64,000 bases of DNA from Thiocapsa rosea (GCF_003634315.1 NZ_RBXL01000001.1:248001-312000); one strand, 5' to 3'. Positions 42,481 through 52,093 are shown, numbered from the stretch's first letter. Notes: generated by a model from the sequence alone, not told the origin. Numbers and translations: made by a program.

Positions 42481-44259
42481 AGACGCGGCCGGGGGCTCGC
42501 CGGCATCGTGGAATTGGAGGCGATGCAGCCGTGCGTAATAGCCGTCCTGCGCCAGCAATTCGCCGTGGGTGCCCTGCTCGACGACGCGTCCGTTGTCCAT
42601 CACCAGGATGCGGTCGGCGTTCTCGATGGTGGAGAGCCGATGGGCGATCATGAGTGTCGTGCGATTCGCCATCAACTCCTGCAGGGCGGCCTGGATATGG
42701 CGCTCGGATTCGGTGTCGAGCGCGGAGGTCGCCTCGTCCAGGATCAAGATCGGGGCGTCTTTGAGCATCGCCCGGGCGATCGCGAGACGCTGGCGCTGCC
42801 CGCCGGAGAGCATGACGCCGCGGTCGCCGATGCGTGTCTCGAAGCCCTCGGGCAGGGCCTGGATGAAATCGAGCGCGTGAGCGTTCACGGCAACACGCTC
42901 GAGCGTCTCGCGGGTCGGCGGCTCGGCCTGACCATAGGCGATGTTGTTGGCGATGCTGTCGTTGAAGAGCACCACATCCTGACTGACCAGCGAGATCTGG
43001 GCGCGCAGACTGGCCAGGGTCAGATCGCGAATCGGGATGCCGTCGATCAGGATCTCGCCCGCACTCGCATCGTAGAAGCGCGGCAGCAGGCTTGCGACCG
43101 TGCTCTTGCCGCTGCCCGAGCGTCCGACCAGCGCGACCCGCTCGCCCGGGGCGATGAGGAGATCGAGATCCTGGATCGCCGGCGGCTTGTCGGGCGAATA
43201 GACATGGGTGACGCCGCGATACTCGACGCGCCCCTCGGCACGCTCCAGGGTCCGCCGTCCTTGATCACGCTCCTCCTCCGCATCCAACAGCTCGAACAGG
43301 CTCTGGGCGGCAATGATGCCGCGTTGTAGATGGGCGTTGACGGAGGTCAGACGCTTCACCGGCGGCAAGAGCAGACCCATGGCGACCACGAAGGACATGA
43401 AGGTGCCGACCGAGATGTCTTCCTTCAGGCCCTGCATGGTTGAGAGATAGACGATGACGGCGATCGCCACGGCCGAGATCAGTTGAACCAGCGGCACGCT
43501 CGCCGCCTCGGTCGCGATCATCTTCATCTGCAGCGAGCGGGTTTTCTCGTTGATGGCGCTGAAACGTTTCGCCTCCAGCGGCTGCCCCCCGAACGCCTTG
43601 ACCACCCGATGGGCCTCGATCGCCTCCTGCGCGACCTGGGTCAGGGCGCCGACCCGGTCCTGGATGCGCCGGCTGTGGCGGCGAAAACGCTTGGTCGCAT
43701 ACTTGACCGCGCCGGCCATGAGCGGACCGATCACCAAGAAGATCGCCGACAGGGCCGCGTTCAGATAGAGCATGTAGGCCATCAGGCCGATGACGGTGAA
43801 GCCGTCGCGGACCAGTGTCGTGATCGCCGAGGTGGCCGCGGTGGCGACGTTCTCCACGTTGTAGGTCAGCTTGGCGAGGATGTGGCCCGAACCCTGATTG
43901 TCGTAATAGCGGGTCGGGGCGCGCAGCAGATGCTCGAACATCTTTTGGCGCAGATCCGCGACCACGCGCCGCCCGACCCAGCTCAAGCAATAGTTGTTGA
44001 TGAATCCGGCGATCCCGCGAAACACGAAGAGCACCACCAGCACGAACGGCATGAGGCGCACGATCTCCTCGTTGCGGTCCACGAAGCTGCCGTCGATGAG
44101 CGGCTGCATCATGGCCGCGAAGAGCGGTTCGGTCGCCGCGAAGGCGATCATGGCGACGATCGAGACGCTGAACATGCGCCAGTAGGGTTTGACGTAGCCC
44201 AGCAGCCGGCGATAGATGGGGCCGGCCTCGACCTCGGAGCGGGACGCGTCGTGGGTCAT
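42478..44259 (-). CDS. msbA: Lipid A export ATP-binding/permease protein MsbA
   Basis: Homodimeric ABC flippase for lipid A. 593 aa. Six N-terminal transmembrane helices, then Walker A GRSGSGKST, signature LSGGQRQRLAIARA, Walker B ILILDEATSALD and H-loop MIAHRLST. ATG 44259 overlaps the exbD stop as ATGA, so the two are translationally coupled. Confidence 0.95.
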   Translation of the reverse strand: MTHDASRSEVEAGPIYRRLLGYVKPYWRMFSVSIVAMIAFAATEPLFAAMMQPLIDGSFVDRNEEIVRLMPFVLVVLFVFRGIAGFINNYCLSWVGRRVVADLRQKMFEHLLRAPTRYYDNQGSGHILAKLTYNVENVATAATSAITTLVRDGFTVIGLMAYMLYLNAALSAIFLVIGPLMAGAVKYATKRFRRHSRRIQDRVGALTQVAQEAIEAHRVVKAFGGQPLEAKRFSAINEKTRSLQMKMIATEAASVPLVQLISAVAIAVIVYLSTMQGLKEDISVGTFMSFVVAMGLLLPPVKRLTSVNAHLQRGIIAAQSLFELLDAEEERDQGRRTLERAEGRVEYRGVTHVYSPDKPPAIQDLDLLIAPGERVALVGRSGSGKSTVASLLPRFYDASAGEILIDGIPIRDLTLASLRAQISLVSQDVVLFNDSIANNIAYGQAEPPTRETLERVAVNAHALDFIQALPEGFETRIGDRGVMLSGGQRQRLAIARAMLKDAPILILDEATSALDTESERHIQAALQELMANRTTLMIAHRLSTIENADRILVMDNGRVVEQGTHGELLAQDGYYARLHRLQFHDAGEPPAAS

Positions 44260-44774
44260 TCGGCGACCTCCCCTGCGGATGGCTGAGCGGGCTGTGGTAG
44301 CGATGGCGGGACGGACGGCCCGGACGCGGGTCGAGTCGGCTCGGCATCCGAATCGACCTGCAGCGCGCGGGTCGCCGCAAAGGCGATCTGCACCAAACCC
44401 GCTTGACTGGCCGCATCGAGCGCCGTCATGACCGCCTGATGCGGCGTCTGTGCATCGGCCTGGATCAACACGGGCAAGGGCTCTCGTTCACCGCGACGTT
44501 CCTTCAAAACCGCGACCAGGGTCTCGGTCTTGCGATCGAGCACGGCCCGATCATCGACATTGAAGGACCCGGTCCGATCGATGACAAGCCGGATCATCTC
44601 GGGCTCTTCGGCCGGGATCTCCTCGCCTTGCGCCTCGGGCAACTGCACGCGCAGCCGCGCCTCGTCCTTGAAGGTGGTCGAGACCATGAAGAAGATCAGC
44701 AGCAGAAAGACGACATCGATCAGCGGGGTGAGATTGATGTCGGCCGGGTCGCGACGGTGCGGACGCAGATTCAC
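44256..44774 (-). CDS. exbD: ExbD/TolR-family biopolymer transport protein
   Basis: 172 aa with one N-terminal transmembrane helix (INLTPLIDVVFLLLIFFMV) holding the proton-path aspartate, and a periplasmic domain. GTG 44774 overlaps the exbB stop (GTGA). A Pro-rich C-terminal tail (GPSVPPSLPQPAQP) follows. In this place upstream of msbA the pair is commonly found in proteobacteria; it energises outer-membrane processes rather than being Tol-Pal itself. Confidence 0.92.
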   Translation of the reverse strand: MNLRPHRRDPADINLTPLIDVVFLLLIFFMVSTTFKDEARLRVQLPEAQGEEIPAEEPEMIRLVIDRTGSFNVDDRAVLDRKTETLVAVLKERRGEREPLPVLIQADAQTPHQAVMTALDAASQAGLVQIAFAATRALQVDSDAEPTRPASGPSVPPSLPQPAQPSAGEVAE

Positions 44775-45397
44775 GCGGAGACCTCGCCGGCCTCGCGCTC
44801 GCCCTTCATCACCTCCACCAGACGCAGCGACTGCTCCTCCATGTCGAGCGCGAGCCGCGCGACCTTGTTGTCGAAGAAGCGATGGAACATCAGCGCCGGG
44901 ATCGCGACCGATAGACCGGCCGCCGTCGTGATCAGCGCCTTGGAGATCCCGCCGGCGAGGATGGCGGCGTTGCCGACACCGGCATCCATGATGACGCCGA
45001 AGACATCGATCATGCCGATCACGGTCCCCAGCAGGCCCAGCAGCGGAGCCACCGAGGCGATCGTCCCCAGGCTGTTCAGAAAACGCTCCAGCTCGGCCAC
45101 CACCTGTCGGCCCGTGTCCTCGATCGCCTCCTTCATGATCTCGCGCGAGTGGTTGCGATTGATGAGTCCGGACGCGAGCAGGCGCCCGAGCGGGGAGCCG
45201 GTGCGGATCTCCTCGATCCGCGCATCCGTCAGCTCGCCCCGACGGTGCCACTCCCAGATCCGGGTCACGAGATTCGCCGGCATGATCCGCGAGCGGCGCA
45301 ACGTCCAGCCACGCTCGATGACGACGGCGGTTGCAATGATCGAGCAGGCGACGATCGGCACCATCAGCCACCCGCCAGCATACATCACTTCAAGCAA
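44771..45397 (-). CDS. exbB: ExbB/TolQ-family proton channel protein
   Basis: 208 aa with three transmembrane helices: MLEVMYAGGWLMVPIVACSI at the start, LGTIASVAPLLGLLGTVIGM, and ALITTAAGLSVAIPALMFH. These are MotA/TolQ/ExbB hallmarks. The start ATG 45397 has GAGGGAAGC upstream and lies 13 bases from an 84-bp repeat. Confidence 0.93.
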   Translation of the reverse strand: MLEVMYAGGWLMVPIVACSIIATAVVIERGWTLRRSRIMPANLVTRIWEWHRRGELTDARIEEIRTGSPLGRLLASGLINRNHSREIMKEAIEDTGRQVVAELERFLNSLGTIASVAPLLGLLGTVIGMIDVFGVIMDAGVGNAAILAGGISKALITTAAGLSVAIPALMFHRFFDNKVARLALDMEEQSLRLVEVMKGEREAGEVSA

Positions 45398-45410
45398 GAG
45401 GGAAGCTCCT

Positions 45411-45494
45411 TAAACCGCGCCCAGTGCGGTCTGCGATAGTTTGGATTGGATCAGCCTCGGCAAAAACAACGGCCGCCGGAACTGGCGCGGTTTA
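45411..45494. repeat. 84-bp TAAACCGCG repeat, unrelated interior
   Basis: Exactly 84 bp between TAAACCGCG and CGCGGTTTA. Interior unlike types A or B. It sits just upstream of exbB within a 376-bp gap to lemA that has no other recognised feature except the lemA promoter region. Confidence 0.85.
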
Positions 45495-45773
45495 AACAAA
45501 GACTCAAAAACAACCGCAACGTGAACCGCGGTGTTCGCCTTTGACGCAAGAACGCAATGGTACTCCCTCGACCCGCATCGGCAACCCGGCGCAAAGCGGC
45601 GGGGTCGGTCCGCCGTGCGCGAGCGGGCTCGACCCCTGCGTGCCCGCCCCTGCTTACCCCGCGGGAGTATGTTAGCCTTCCGGCGCATTGCCGAAGGCCG
45701 CGCGGCCTCGGCCGGACATCGGACCCGGCGACTGCCGGGCTCGGGGGACAATCATCATCGAAGGGGAACACCG

Positions 45774-46355
45774 ATGGGATGGACACTGCTTGGACTGATC
45801 CTGCTGGCCGCGATTCTTGTCGTCGTCATCTACAACCGCTTGGTTGCCGGACGCAATCGCTACAAAAACGCCTTTGCTCAGATCGACGTCCAGCTCACGC
45901 GTCGCTATGACCTCATCCCGAATCTGGTCAAGGTCGCCGAGCGCTACATGACCCACGAGCGCGAGACGCTCGAGGCCGTCATCCAGGCCCGCAACCAGGC
46001 GGTCGGCAGTCTCAAGCAGGTCGCGGCCGATCCAAGCGACGGCGCCGCGGTGGCGATGCTGGCCCAAGCGGAGATGGGCGTGGCCGGCGCGCTAGGTAAG
46101 CTGTTCGCGCTCTCCGAGGCCTACCCCGACCTCAAGGCCAATCAGAACATGATGCAGCTCTCCGAGGAGCTGGTCAGCACCGAGAACCGCGTAGCCTTCG
46201 CGCGCCAGGCCTTCAACGATGCCGTCATGGGCTACAACACCCTGCGCGAGGTCTTCCCGAACAATCTGATTGCGCAGCGCTTCGGGTTTACGGCCGCGCA
46301 GTTGCTGGAGATCGATGCACCGGAGAAACGCGAGGCCGTCACAGTCGCCTTCTGA
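45774..46355 (+). CDS. lemA: LemA family protein
   Basis: 193 aa. One N-terminal membrane helix (LLGLILLAAILVVVIYNRLV) and a helical domain with the family motifs NAFAQIDVQLTRRYDLIPNL and ARQAFNDAVMGYNTLREVFP. Start ATG 45774 has AAGGGG upstream. LemA is often paired with an M48 or TPM-type protein, as here. Its TGA opens an 84-bp-class repeat. Confidence 0.93.
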   Translation: MGWTLLGLILLAAILVVVIYNRLVAGRNRYKNAFAQIDVQLTRRYDLIPNLVKVAERYMTHERETLEAVIQARNQAVGSLKQVAADPSDGAAVAMLAQAEMGVAGALGKLFALSEAYPDLKANQNMMQLSEELVSTENRVAFARQAFNDAVMGYNTLREVFPNNLIAQRFGFTAAQLLEIDAPEKREAVTVAF

Positions 46356-46549
46356 ACCGCGCTCGTGGGTCTTTGGAAGGATTGCGTTCGGGAACGACCT
46401 CCCCCTGATCCAAGAACACGGCGGAGCGCGGTTCAGGATATTTTTTCGATTTTTTAAAACCTTAAACTGCGTCCGCGCCGACGCCGGTTGAGAGCCTCCG
46501 AGGCCGAACCCGAATGAGAACCCCGCATGAACACTAGGGACGCAGTTTA
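46353..46549. repeat. 83/87-bp TGAACCGCG/TAAACTGCG repeat pair
   Basis: Unit 46353-46435 (TGAACCGCG ... CGCGGTTCA, 83 bp), a 27-bp spacer with long T and A runs, and unit 46463-46549 (TAAACTGCG ... CGCAGTTTA, 87 bp). In each unit the two ends match each other. The first triplet is the lemA stop, and the last base is two bases from the start of the peptidase gene. Confidence 0.88.
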
Positions 46550-46550
46550 A

Positions 46551-48467
46551 TTGGACTTCTTCGCGCATCAGGACCGCGCCCGTCGGCGCACGCGTCTGCT
46601 CGTGGTGCTGTTCGTGCTCGCCGTGATCAGCATTGTGGCCGTCGTCGACGTGGTCGCGCTCTCCTTCCTGGGGCTCGGCTCGGATCCGGAGGGGGTCGTG
46701 TTCTCCCCGACGCTTTCGCCGGAGGCAGTCCGCGAGAGCCTCCCGCTGCTCATCTGGGTCTCTGTGCTGACCGCGGGTGCGATCGGTCTCGCCAGCCTGT
46801 TCCGCATCCTCACGCTGCGCAACGGCGGCGGGGGGGTGGCGCGCGGCCTCGGCGGCGTGATGGTCAATGCGGACACCACGGATCCGCAGCTGCAGCGCTT
46901 GCGCAACGTGGTCGAGGAGATGGCCATCGCCGCGGGCGTGCCGGTGCCTCAGATCTACGTGCTCGAGCAGGAAGACGGTATCAATGCCTTCGCCGCCGGC
47001 TATTCCCCGGCCGATGCGGCCATCGCAGTCACCCGGGGCGCGCTGCGGACACTGAACCGCTCCGAGCTGCAGGGCGTCGTCGCACACGAGTTCTCGCACA
47101 TCCTCAACGGCGACATGCGGCTGAACATTCGGCTGATCGGGATCCTATTCGGGATCCTGGTGCTGGCCATCATCGGCCGACTCATGCTCTCGGTGCGGCA
47201 TGGCCGGGCGAGCAAGCACACCGCCGCGATCGCCATGATCGGCCTCGCGCTGGTCGCGACCGGCTATATCGGGCTCTTTTTCGGCCGGCTGATCCGGGCG
47301 TCTGTCTCGCGTCAGCGCGAGTTCCTGGCCGACGCCTCGGCCGTGCAGTTCACCCGCGAGCCGGAAGGGATCGCGGGCGCCCTGAAGAAGATCGGCTCGG
47401 CGCCGGCCGGATCGGCGCTCGCCGCGGACAGCGAGGAGATCGGGCACATGCTGTTCGCTTCGGGGCTCACGCGCCGGCTCTTGGCCACACATCCGCCGAT
47501 CGCCGATCGCATTCGCGCGATCGAGCCGGGTTTCGATCCGGGAGAGCTCGAAACGATGCGGGTGATGCAGACCCCGGCTGCGCCGAGCGAGGCCGGCGTC
47601 GTCGCCTCGATGGACGAAACCCGGCCTGCCGCTGGAGGTCGACCGAGCCCGTCGAGTCTCGATGCCGATCGCATCGTCGAGGCCATCGGCCGACCCGATA
47701 CGGCACGGATCCAGGTCGCGGCTCGTCTGAACCAGGCCATCCCGGAGCCACTCGCACGCGCCGCCCGCTCCACCGAGTGGGTCATGACGCTGGTCTGCTA
47801 TCTTCTGATCGACCCGGATCCCGAGATCCGCGAGCGTCAGCTCTTGATGGTCGCCGAGACACTCGGCAGCGAGGGCGAGCGTCAGGTGAGCACGCTCCTT
47901 TCCGCGGTGCCGAGCCTGGCCGCGGACCTGCGCATCCCCCTGATCGAGATCGCCTTCCCGACCCTGCGCCGTCGTCCGCAGACCGAGCTGACACGCCTGA
48001 TGGCGCTGCTCGATCGGCTGATTCATGCCGACGGGCGCATCGATGCCTTCGAGTATGTCCTGGCACGCCTGCTCGCGCAGCAGATCCAAGACACCATCGC
48101 CCCGACCGATGCACACAGCGCCGGAACCGCGCATCTCTCCGGCTGCGAAGACGCGATCCGCGATCTGCTGGTCATCCTGGCCATGCACGGCAACCCGGAT
48201 CAACGCACCGCACGGACCGCCTTCGCCGCCGGTCTGGCGTCGCTCGGGATGCGTCCGCGCGAATTAGCCCCTATCGGACCGGACGACTGGCCGGATCGTC
48301 TCGATCGTGCGCTCGCCCGGCTCGATCGCCTGCGCATGGCCGACAAGCAGCGCCTGCTCCGTGCCCTGCTCGCGACCGTGCAGCACGCCGGGATCAGCCG
48401 GACGGAGATCGAGCTGTTGCGTGCCGTCGTCGCGGCGCTCCATGTCCCCTTGCCGGTGCTGGACTGA
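46551..48467 (+). CDS. M48 family membrane metallopeptidase with TerB-like C-terminus
   Basis: 638 aa. HtpX-like zinc protease: membrane helices near residues 15-40 and 65-85, zinc motif VVAHEFSHILNGDMR near residue 180, two more helices, then REFLADASAVQFTREPEG with the third ligand. The part after residue 330 is not found in HtpX and contains LMALLDRLIHADGRIDAFEY, which resembles TerB. The first codon is TTG 46551, directly behind a repeat, with no Shine-Dalgarno; a repeat insertion may have replaced an ATG and its leader. The stop overlaps recJ. Confidence 0.88.
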   Translation: MDFFAHQDRARRRTRLLVVLFVLAVISIVAVVDVVALSFLGLGSDPEGVVFSPTLSPEAVRESLPLLIWVSVLTAGAIGLASLFRILTLRNGGGGVARGLGGVMVNADTTDPQLQRLRNVVEEMAIAAGVPVPQIYVLEQEDGINAFAAGYSPADAAIAVTRGALRTLNRSELQGVVAHEFSHILNGDMRLNIRLIGILFGILVLAIIGRLMLSVRHGRASKHTAAIAMIGLALVATGYIGLFFGRLIRASVSRQREFLADASAVQFTREPEGIAGALKKIGSAPAGSALAADSEEIGHMLFASGLTRRLLATHPPIADRIRAIEPGFDPGELETMRVMQTPAAPSEAGVVASMDETRPAAGGRPSPSSLDADRIVEAIGRPDTARIQVAARLNQAIPEPLARAARSTEWVMTLVCYLLIDPDPEIRERQLLMVAETLGSEGERQVSTLLSAVPSLAADLRIPLIEIAFPTLRRRPQTELTRLMALLDRLIHADGRIDAFEYVLARLLAQQIQDTIAPTDAHSAGTAHLSGCEDAIRDLLVILAMHGNPDQRTARTAFAAGLASLGMRPRELAPIGPDDWPDRLDRALARLDRLRMADKQRLLRALLATVQHAGISRTEIELLRAVVAALHVPLPVLD

Positions 48468-50194
48468 TGTCGCGCCCCATGATTCGGCGCGCAGCGAGTG
48501 CCGCAGCGCTCGCCGCCGCCCGCACGCCGGCCGAGCTGCTCTCCAGACTCTATTCGCATCGAGGCTTGGAGGATGCGGAAGAGGCCGCACCCGGACTGTC
48601 GGCGCTCCACCCGGCAAGCGCGCTGCGCGGTATCGACGAGGCGGTCGCGCTGCTGGTACATCACATCCGCGGCGGCGGCCATCTGTTGATCGTCTCGGAC
48701 TACGACGCCGACGGTGCGACCGGCGGCGCCCTGGCGGTCCGGGGTCTGCGCAGCCTGGGCGCAACACAGGTCTCCTATCTGATCCCGAGCCGGTTCGCCT
48801 TCGGCTACGGACTGAGTCCGGCGGTGGTGGACGCCGCAGCACCCCGCCGACCGGATCTGCTGATCACGGTCGACAACGGCATCGCCAGTCTCGCCGGGGT
48901 CGCGCGGGCCGCGGAGCTGGGCATCCCGGTCCTGGTGACGGATCATCATCTGCCCGGCGAGCAGCTCCCGGACGCCGCGGCCATCGTCAACCCGAATCAG
49001 CACGGCTGCAGCTTTCCGAGCAAGCACCTGGCCGGTGTCGGCGTCGTCTTCTATCTCCTGGTCGCCGCGCGTGCCCGGCTGCGCGAGCAGGGCTGGTTCG
49101 GTGCGGGGCGACCCGAGCCCAACCTGGCGGATCTGCTGGATCTGGTCGCCCTGGGCACGGTCGCGGACGTCGTGACCCTGGACCGCAACAACCGGATCCT
49201 GGTCGAGCAGGGTCTCAGACGCATCCGCGCCGGGCGGTGCAGCCCGGGTGTGCGCGCACTGCTGACGATCGGCGGGCGGGACCCGAGCCGGGCCACGGCG
49301 ACCGATCTGGCCTTCGTCGCCGCACCCCGACTCAACGCCGCCGGTCGGATCGAGGACATGTCGGTGGGCGTCGAATGCCTCCTGACCGACGATCCGCAGG
49401 TCGCCGCGGGGCTTGCCGCGCGTCTCGATGCGCTGAACCGCCGACGCCGCGAGATCGAGGGCGAGATGAAGGACGAGGCCGAGTCCTCGCTTGCCGGGCT
49501 CTGCCTGGACGGCGCCACCCTGCCGCCCGGACTTTGTCTCTTCGGCGAGGACTGGCACCAGGGCGTCTCCGGGATCGTCGCGGCGCGGATCCGCGAGCGG
49601 TATCATCGTCCCGTGATCGCCTTTGCGAACGGCGGCGACGGGTTTCTGCGAGGCTCGGCGCGATCGGTCGAAGGGGTCCATGTCCGAGACCTGATCGCGC
49701 TGGTGGATCGCCAGGATCCGGGCTTGGTCGAGCGCTTCGGAGGTCACGCGATGGCCGCAGGCTTGAGCATTCGCCCGGAGGCATTGCCCCGCTTCCGCGA
49801 AGCCTTTGCGGAGGCCGTGCGCTCGGTGGTCGGCGACCGGCCGCCGCAGCCGGAGATCGCATCCGACGGTGCGCTACCGCAGCGGCTCATGACCCTGGAC
49901 ACCGCCGAGACGCTGCGCGTCGCCGGCCCTTGGGGCAAGGGCTTCCCGGAGCCCCGTTTCGACGGCACCTTCGAGGTCTTGAGCGCACGATTGGTGGGCG
50001 AGCGGCATCTGAAGCTCCGTCTTGCCGGACCCGCGGCCGAGGATGGGCCGATCGAGGCCATCGGCTTCAACCTGGGCGAGCAGATCTCGGAGGCCGGCGG
50101 CGCCGTGCGACTCGCCTACCGATTGGACGTCAACGACTACCGAGGCAACCGCTCCGCGCAATTGATCCTCGAGCACCTGGAGCCGGCCGCATGA
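48467..50194 (+). CDS. recJ: Single-stranded-DNA-specific exonuclease RecJ
   Basis: 5'-3' ssDNA exonuclease in recombination and mismatch repair. 575 aa, usual length. DHH motifs: IVSDYDADGATGG, TVDNGIASL, VTDHHLPG and the DHHA1 motif RFGGHAMAAGL. The C-terminal OB-like domain is present. ATG 48467 overlaps the peptidase TGA (TGATG), so it is translationally coupled to it. Confidence 0.95.
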   Translation: MSRPMIRRAASAAALAAARTPAELLSRLYSHRGLEDAEEAAPGLSALHPASALRGIDEAVALLVHHIRGGGHLLIVSDYDADGATGGALAVRGLRSLGATQVSYLIPSRFAFGYGLSPAVVDAAAPRRPDLLITVDNGIASLAGVARAAELGIPVLVTDHHLPGEQLPDAAAIVNPNQHGCSFPSKHLAGVGVVFYLLVAARARLREQGWFGAGRPEPNLADLLDLVALGTVADVVTLDRNNRILVEQGLRRIRAGRCSPGVRALLTIGGRDPSRATATDLAFVAAPRLNAAGRIEDMSVGVECLLTDDPQVAAGLAARLDALNRRRREIEGEMKDEAESSLAGLCLDGATLPPGLCLFGEDWHQGVSGIVAARIRERYHRPVIAFANGGDGFLRGSARSVEGVHVRDLIALVDRQDPGLVERFGGHAMAAGLSIRPEALPRFREAFAEAVRSVVGDRPPQPEIASDGALPQRLMTLDTAETLRVAGPWGKGFPEPRFDGTFEVLSARLVGERHLKLRLAGPAAEDGPIEAIGFNLGEQISEAGGAVRLAYRLDVNDYRGNRSAQLILEHLEPAA

Positions 50195-50225
50195 AGACTG
50201 TCGAACCGCCTATTTGGATTTCGGG

Positions 50226-50759
50226 ATGAACGATACGATCGACGACGACGAAGACGACTTTCAAGAGGAGGAGCGCGGCCCGAGCAAGAGCCAGCTCAAG
50301 CGCGAGAAGCTGGCCCTGCAGGCATTGGCCGAGCGCATGGCCGGGATGCCTCGGGCCGAGCTGGAGCGCCTGAATCTCAGTGCGGCGACCTGGGTGGCCT
50401 TGGACGAGACGCCGAGGATCAAGGATATTCGTGCCCGCGGTCGCCACTGGAAACGCATCGCCAATCTGCTGGAGCGCGAGGACATGGCCGCCGTCCACGC
50501 CTTGGTCGACCAGGCCGAGGAGCGCGAGCGCAAGGCGGCCGCACATCTGCATGCGTTGGAGCGCTGGCGCGAGCGACTCATCGCCGAAGACGAGGGCGCG
50601 CTGAGCGAGTTCATCGACGCATGCCCGGATGTCGACCGCCAGCAGCTGCGCACCCTGATCCGCGCCGCACAGCGCGATCAGGAACGCGGCCGGCCCGAAG
50701 CACCGCGCAAGCTGTTCCGCTTCCTACGCGAGACCCTGGAGTCCAAATCGGGCGCGTAG
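50226..50759 (+). CDS. darP: Ribosome biogenesis protein DarP (YjgA, DUF615)
   Basis: 177 aa, close to E. coli YjgA (183 aa), which helps 50S maturation. An acidic N-terminus is followed by PSKSQLKREKLALQALAERM, then GRHWKRIANLLER, and the C-terminal RKLFRFLRE. ATG 50226 precedes the acidic stretch; upstream codons are untypical. Confidence 0.93.
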   Translation: MNDTIDDDEDDFQEEERGPSKSQLKREKLALQALAERMAGMPRAELERLNLSAATWVALDETPRIKDIRARGRHWKRIANLLEREDMAAVHALVDQAEERERKAAAHLHALERWRERLIAEDEGALSEFIDACPDVDRQQLRTLIRAAQRDQERGRPEAPRKLFRFLRETLESKSGA

Positions 50760-50967
50760 GATGGGTAGAGCGCAGCGAAACCCATCCTCACAGCTCAAAC
50801 GCCAAACCTAGGCTGCGGCGAACGGAGGTGGGTTTCGCTTTGCTCTAACCGTGCCGGGACCGAGACGTCGGAGCGTGGAGGATAGGTTTCGCTGCGCTCT
50901 AACTGTGCCGGGATCGAGACGTCGGAGCGTGGAGGATGGGTTTCGCTGCGCTCTACCCATCCTACGC
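50757..50967. repeat. 54-bp-period GTAGAGCGCAGCGAAACCCATC array
   Basis: One unit on the plus strand (50757-50787) faces three on the minus strand whose TTTCGCT cores start at 50833, 50887 and 50941, exactly 54 bp apart. The whole forms a large inverted structure that starts GCGTAGGATGGGTAGAGCGC and ends with its complement. It begins at the darP stop codon. Confidence 0.92.
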
Positions 50968-51022
50968 GTTTCGGTCTTTTTCATGGCTTCGAGTTTGCTG
51001 GACTTGACCATTTGGAACTCAC

Positions 51023-52093
51023 ATGAACACCTCGATCGAACCGGCGCCTGTGGCGGCGATTCCGACATCGGAAGCATCCATCGTCCCACATGGACAGGCT
51101 CCGACGGACCATCCGTCGCTCTCCGTCGTCATCCCCATGTATCAGGAGATCGACAACGTCGAGCCTATGCTGACGCGGGTCCATGAAGGGCTTGCGGGCT
51201 ACCGGGGCGCATGGGAGCTGATCTGTGTCGACGACGGCAGCCGCGACGGCACAGGCGAACGTTTGCGCAAGGTCGGCGAGCGATTCGGCCCGCATGTGCG
51301 GGTGATCCGGCTGCGGCGTAATTTCGGCCAGACCGCGGCCATGCAGGCCGGCTTCGACGCTGCACGCGGCGAGTTGATCGCAACCTTGGACGGCGATCTG
51401 CAGAACGACCCGGCCGACATCCCGCGCATGATCGAGGAGCTGCTCGCACGCGACCTGGATCTCCTGCAAGGCTGGCGTCGTCAACGCCAGGACGCGCTCG
51501 TCATGCGCAAGCTGCCCTCCAAGGTCGCCAACGCACTGATCGGCAAGGTCACGGGTGTAGCGCTGCACGACTACGGCTGTAGCCTCAAGGTCTATCGCGC
51601 CGAGGTCATCAAGGAGGTCACCCTGCTCGGTGAGATGCACCGCTTCATCCCGGTCTGGGTCGCCGGCGTGACCGCGCCCGAGCGCATCGGCGAGACCGAG
51701 GTCGCCCATCAGGCACGCCGCTTCGGGACCTCCAAGTACGGGATCTCGCGCACCTTCCGGGTGCTGCTCGACCTCCTCTCGGCCTTCTTCTTCCTGCGGT
51801 TCGGTTCGCGACCGGGACACTTCTTCGGCTCCATCGGGATCCTCTTCGGCGTGGTCGGGAGCATCTTGATGGCCGACATGCTCTGGGTGAAGTTCGGGCT
51901 CGGAGAACACATCGGGACACGGCCGATGCTCTTCGTGGCCATCCTCTTCCTGGTCATGTCGATCCAGTTCCTCACCACCGGGGTGCTCGCCGAGCTGATG
52001 ACGCGCACCTTCTATGCCTCGGGCGAGCACACGCACCACCGGATTCGCTGGCAGTCCGATCCGGCGCATGCCGACTGGAGGCGCTCGCAATGA
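51023..52093 (+). CDS. Family 2 glycosyltransferase (DPM1/ArnC-like)
   Basis: 356 aa. The GT-A domain LSVVIPMYQEIDNVEPML, ICVDDGSRDGTGE and LDGDLQNDPADIPRM contains the DxD-type motif. Two C-terminal membrane helices follow (FFGSIGILFGVVGSILMADM and MLFVAILFLVMSIQFLTTGV). Such enzymes load a sugar onto undecaprenyl phosphate. The gene overlaps the GT39 gene by 4 bases (ATGA). Confidence 0.92.
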   Translation: MNTSIEPAPVAAIPTSEASIVPHGQAPTDHPSLSVVIPMYQEIDNVEPMLTRVHEGLAGYRGAWELICVDDGSRDGTGERLRKVGERFGPHVRVIRLRRNFGQTAAMQAGFDAARGELIATLDGDLQNDPADIPRMIEELLARDLDLLQGWRRQRQDALVMRKLPSKVANALIGKVTGVALHDYGCSLKVYRAEVIKEVTLLGEMHRFIPVWVAGVTAPERIGETEVAHQARRFGTSKYGISRTFRVLLDLLSAFFFLRFGSRPGHFFGSIGILFGVVGSILMADMLWVKFGLGEHIGTRPMLFVAILFLVMSIQFLTTGVLAELMTRTFYASGEHTHHRIRWQSDPAHADWRRSQ

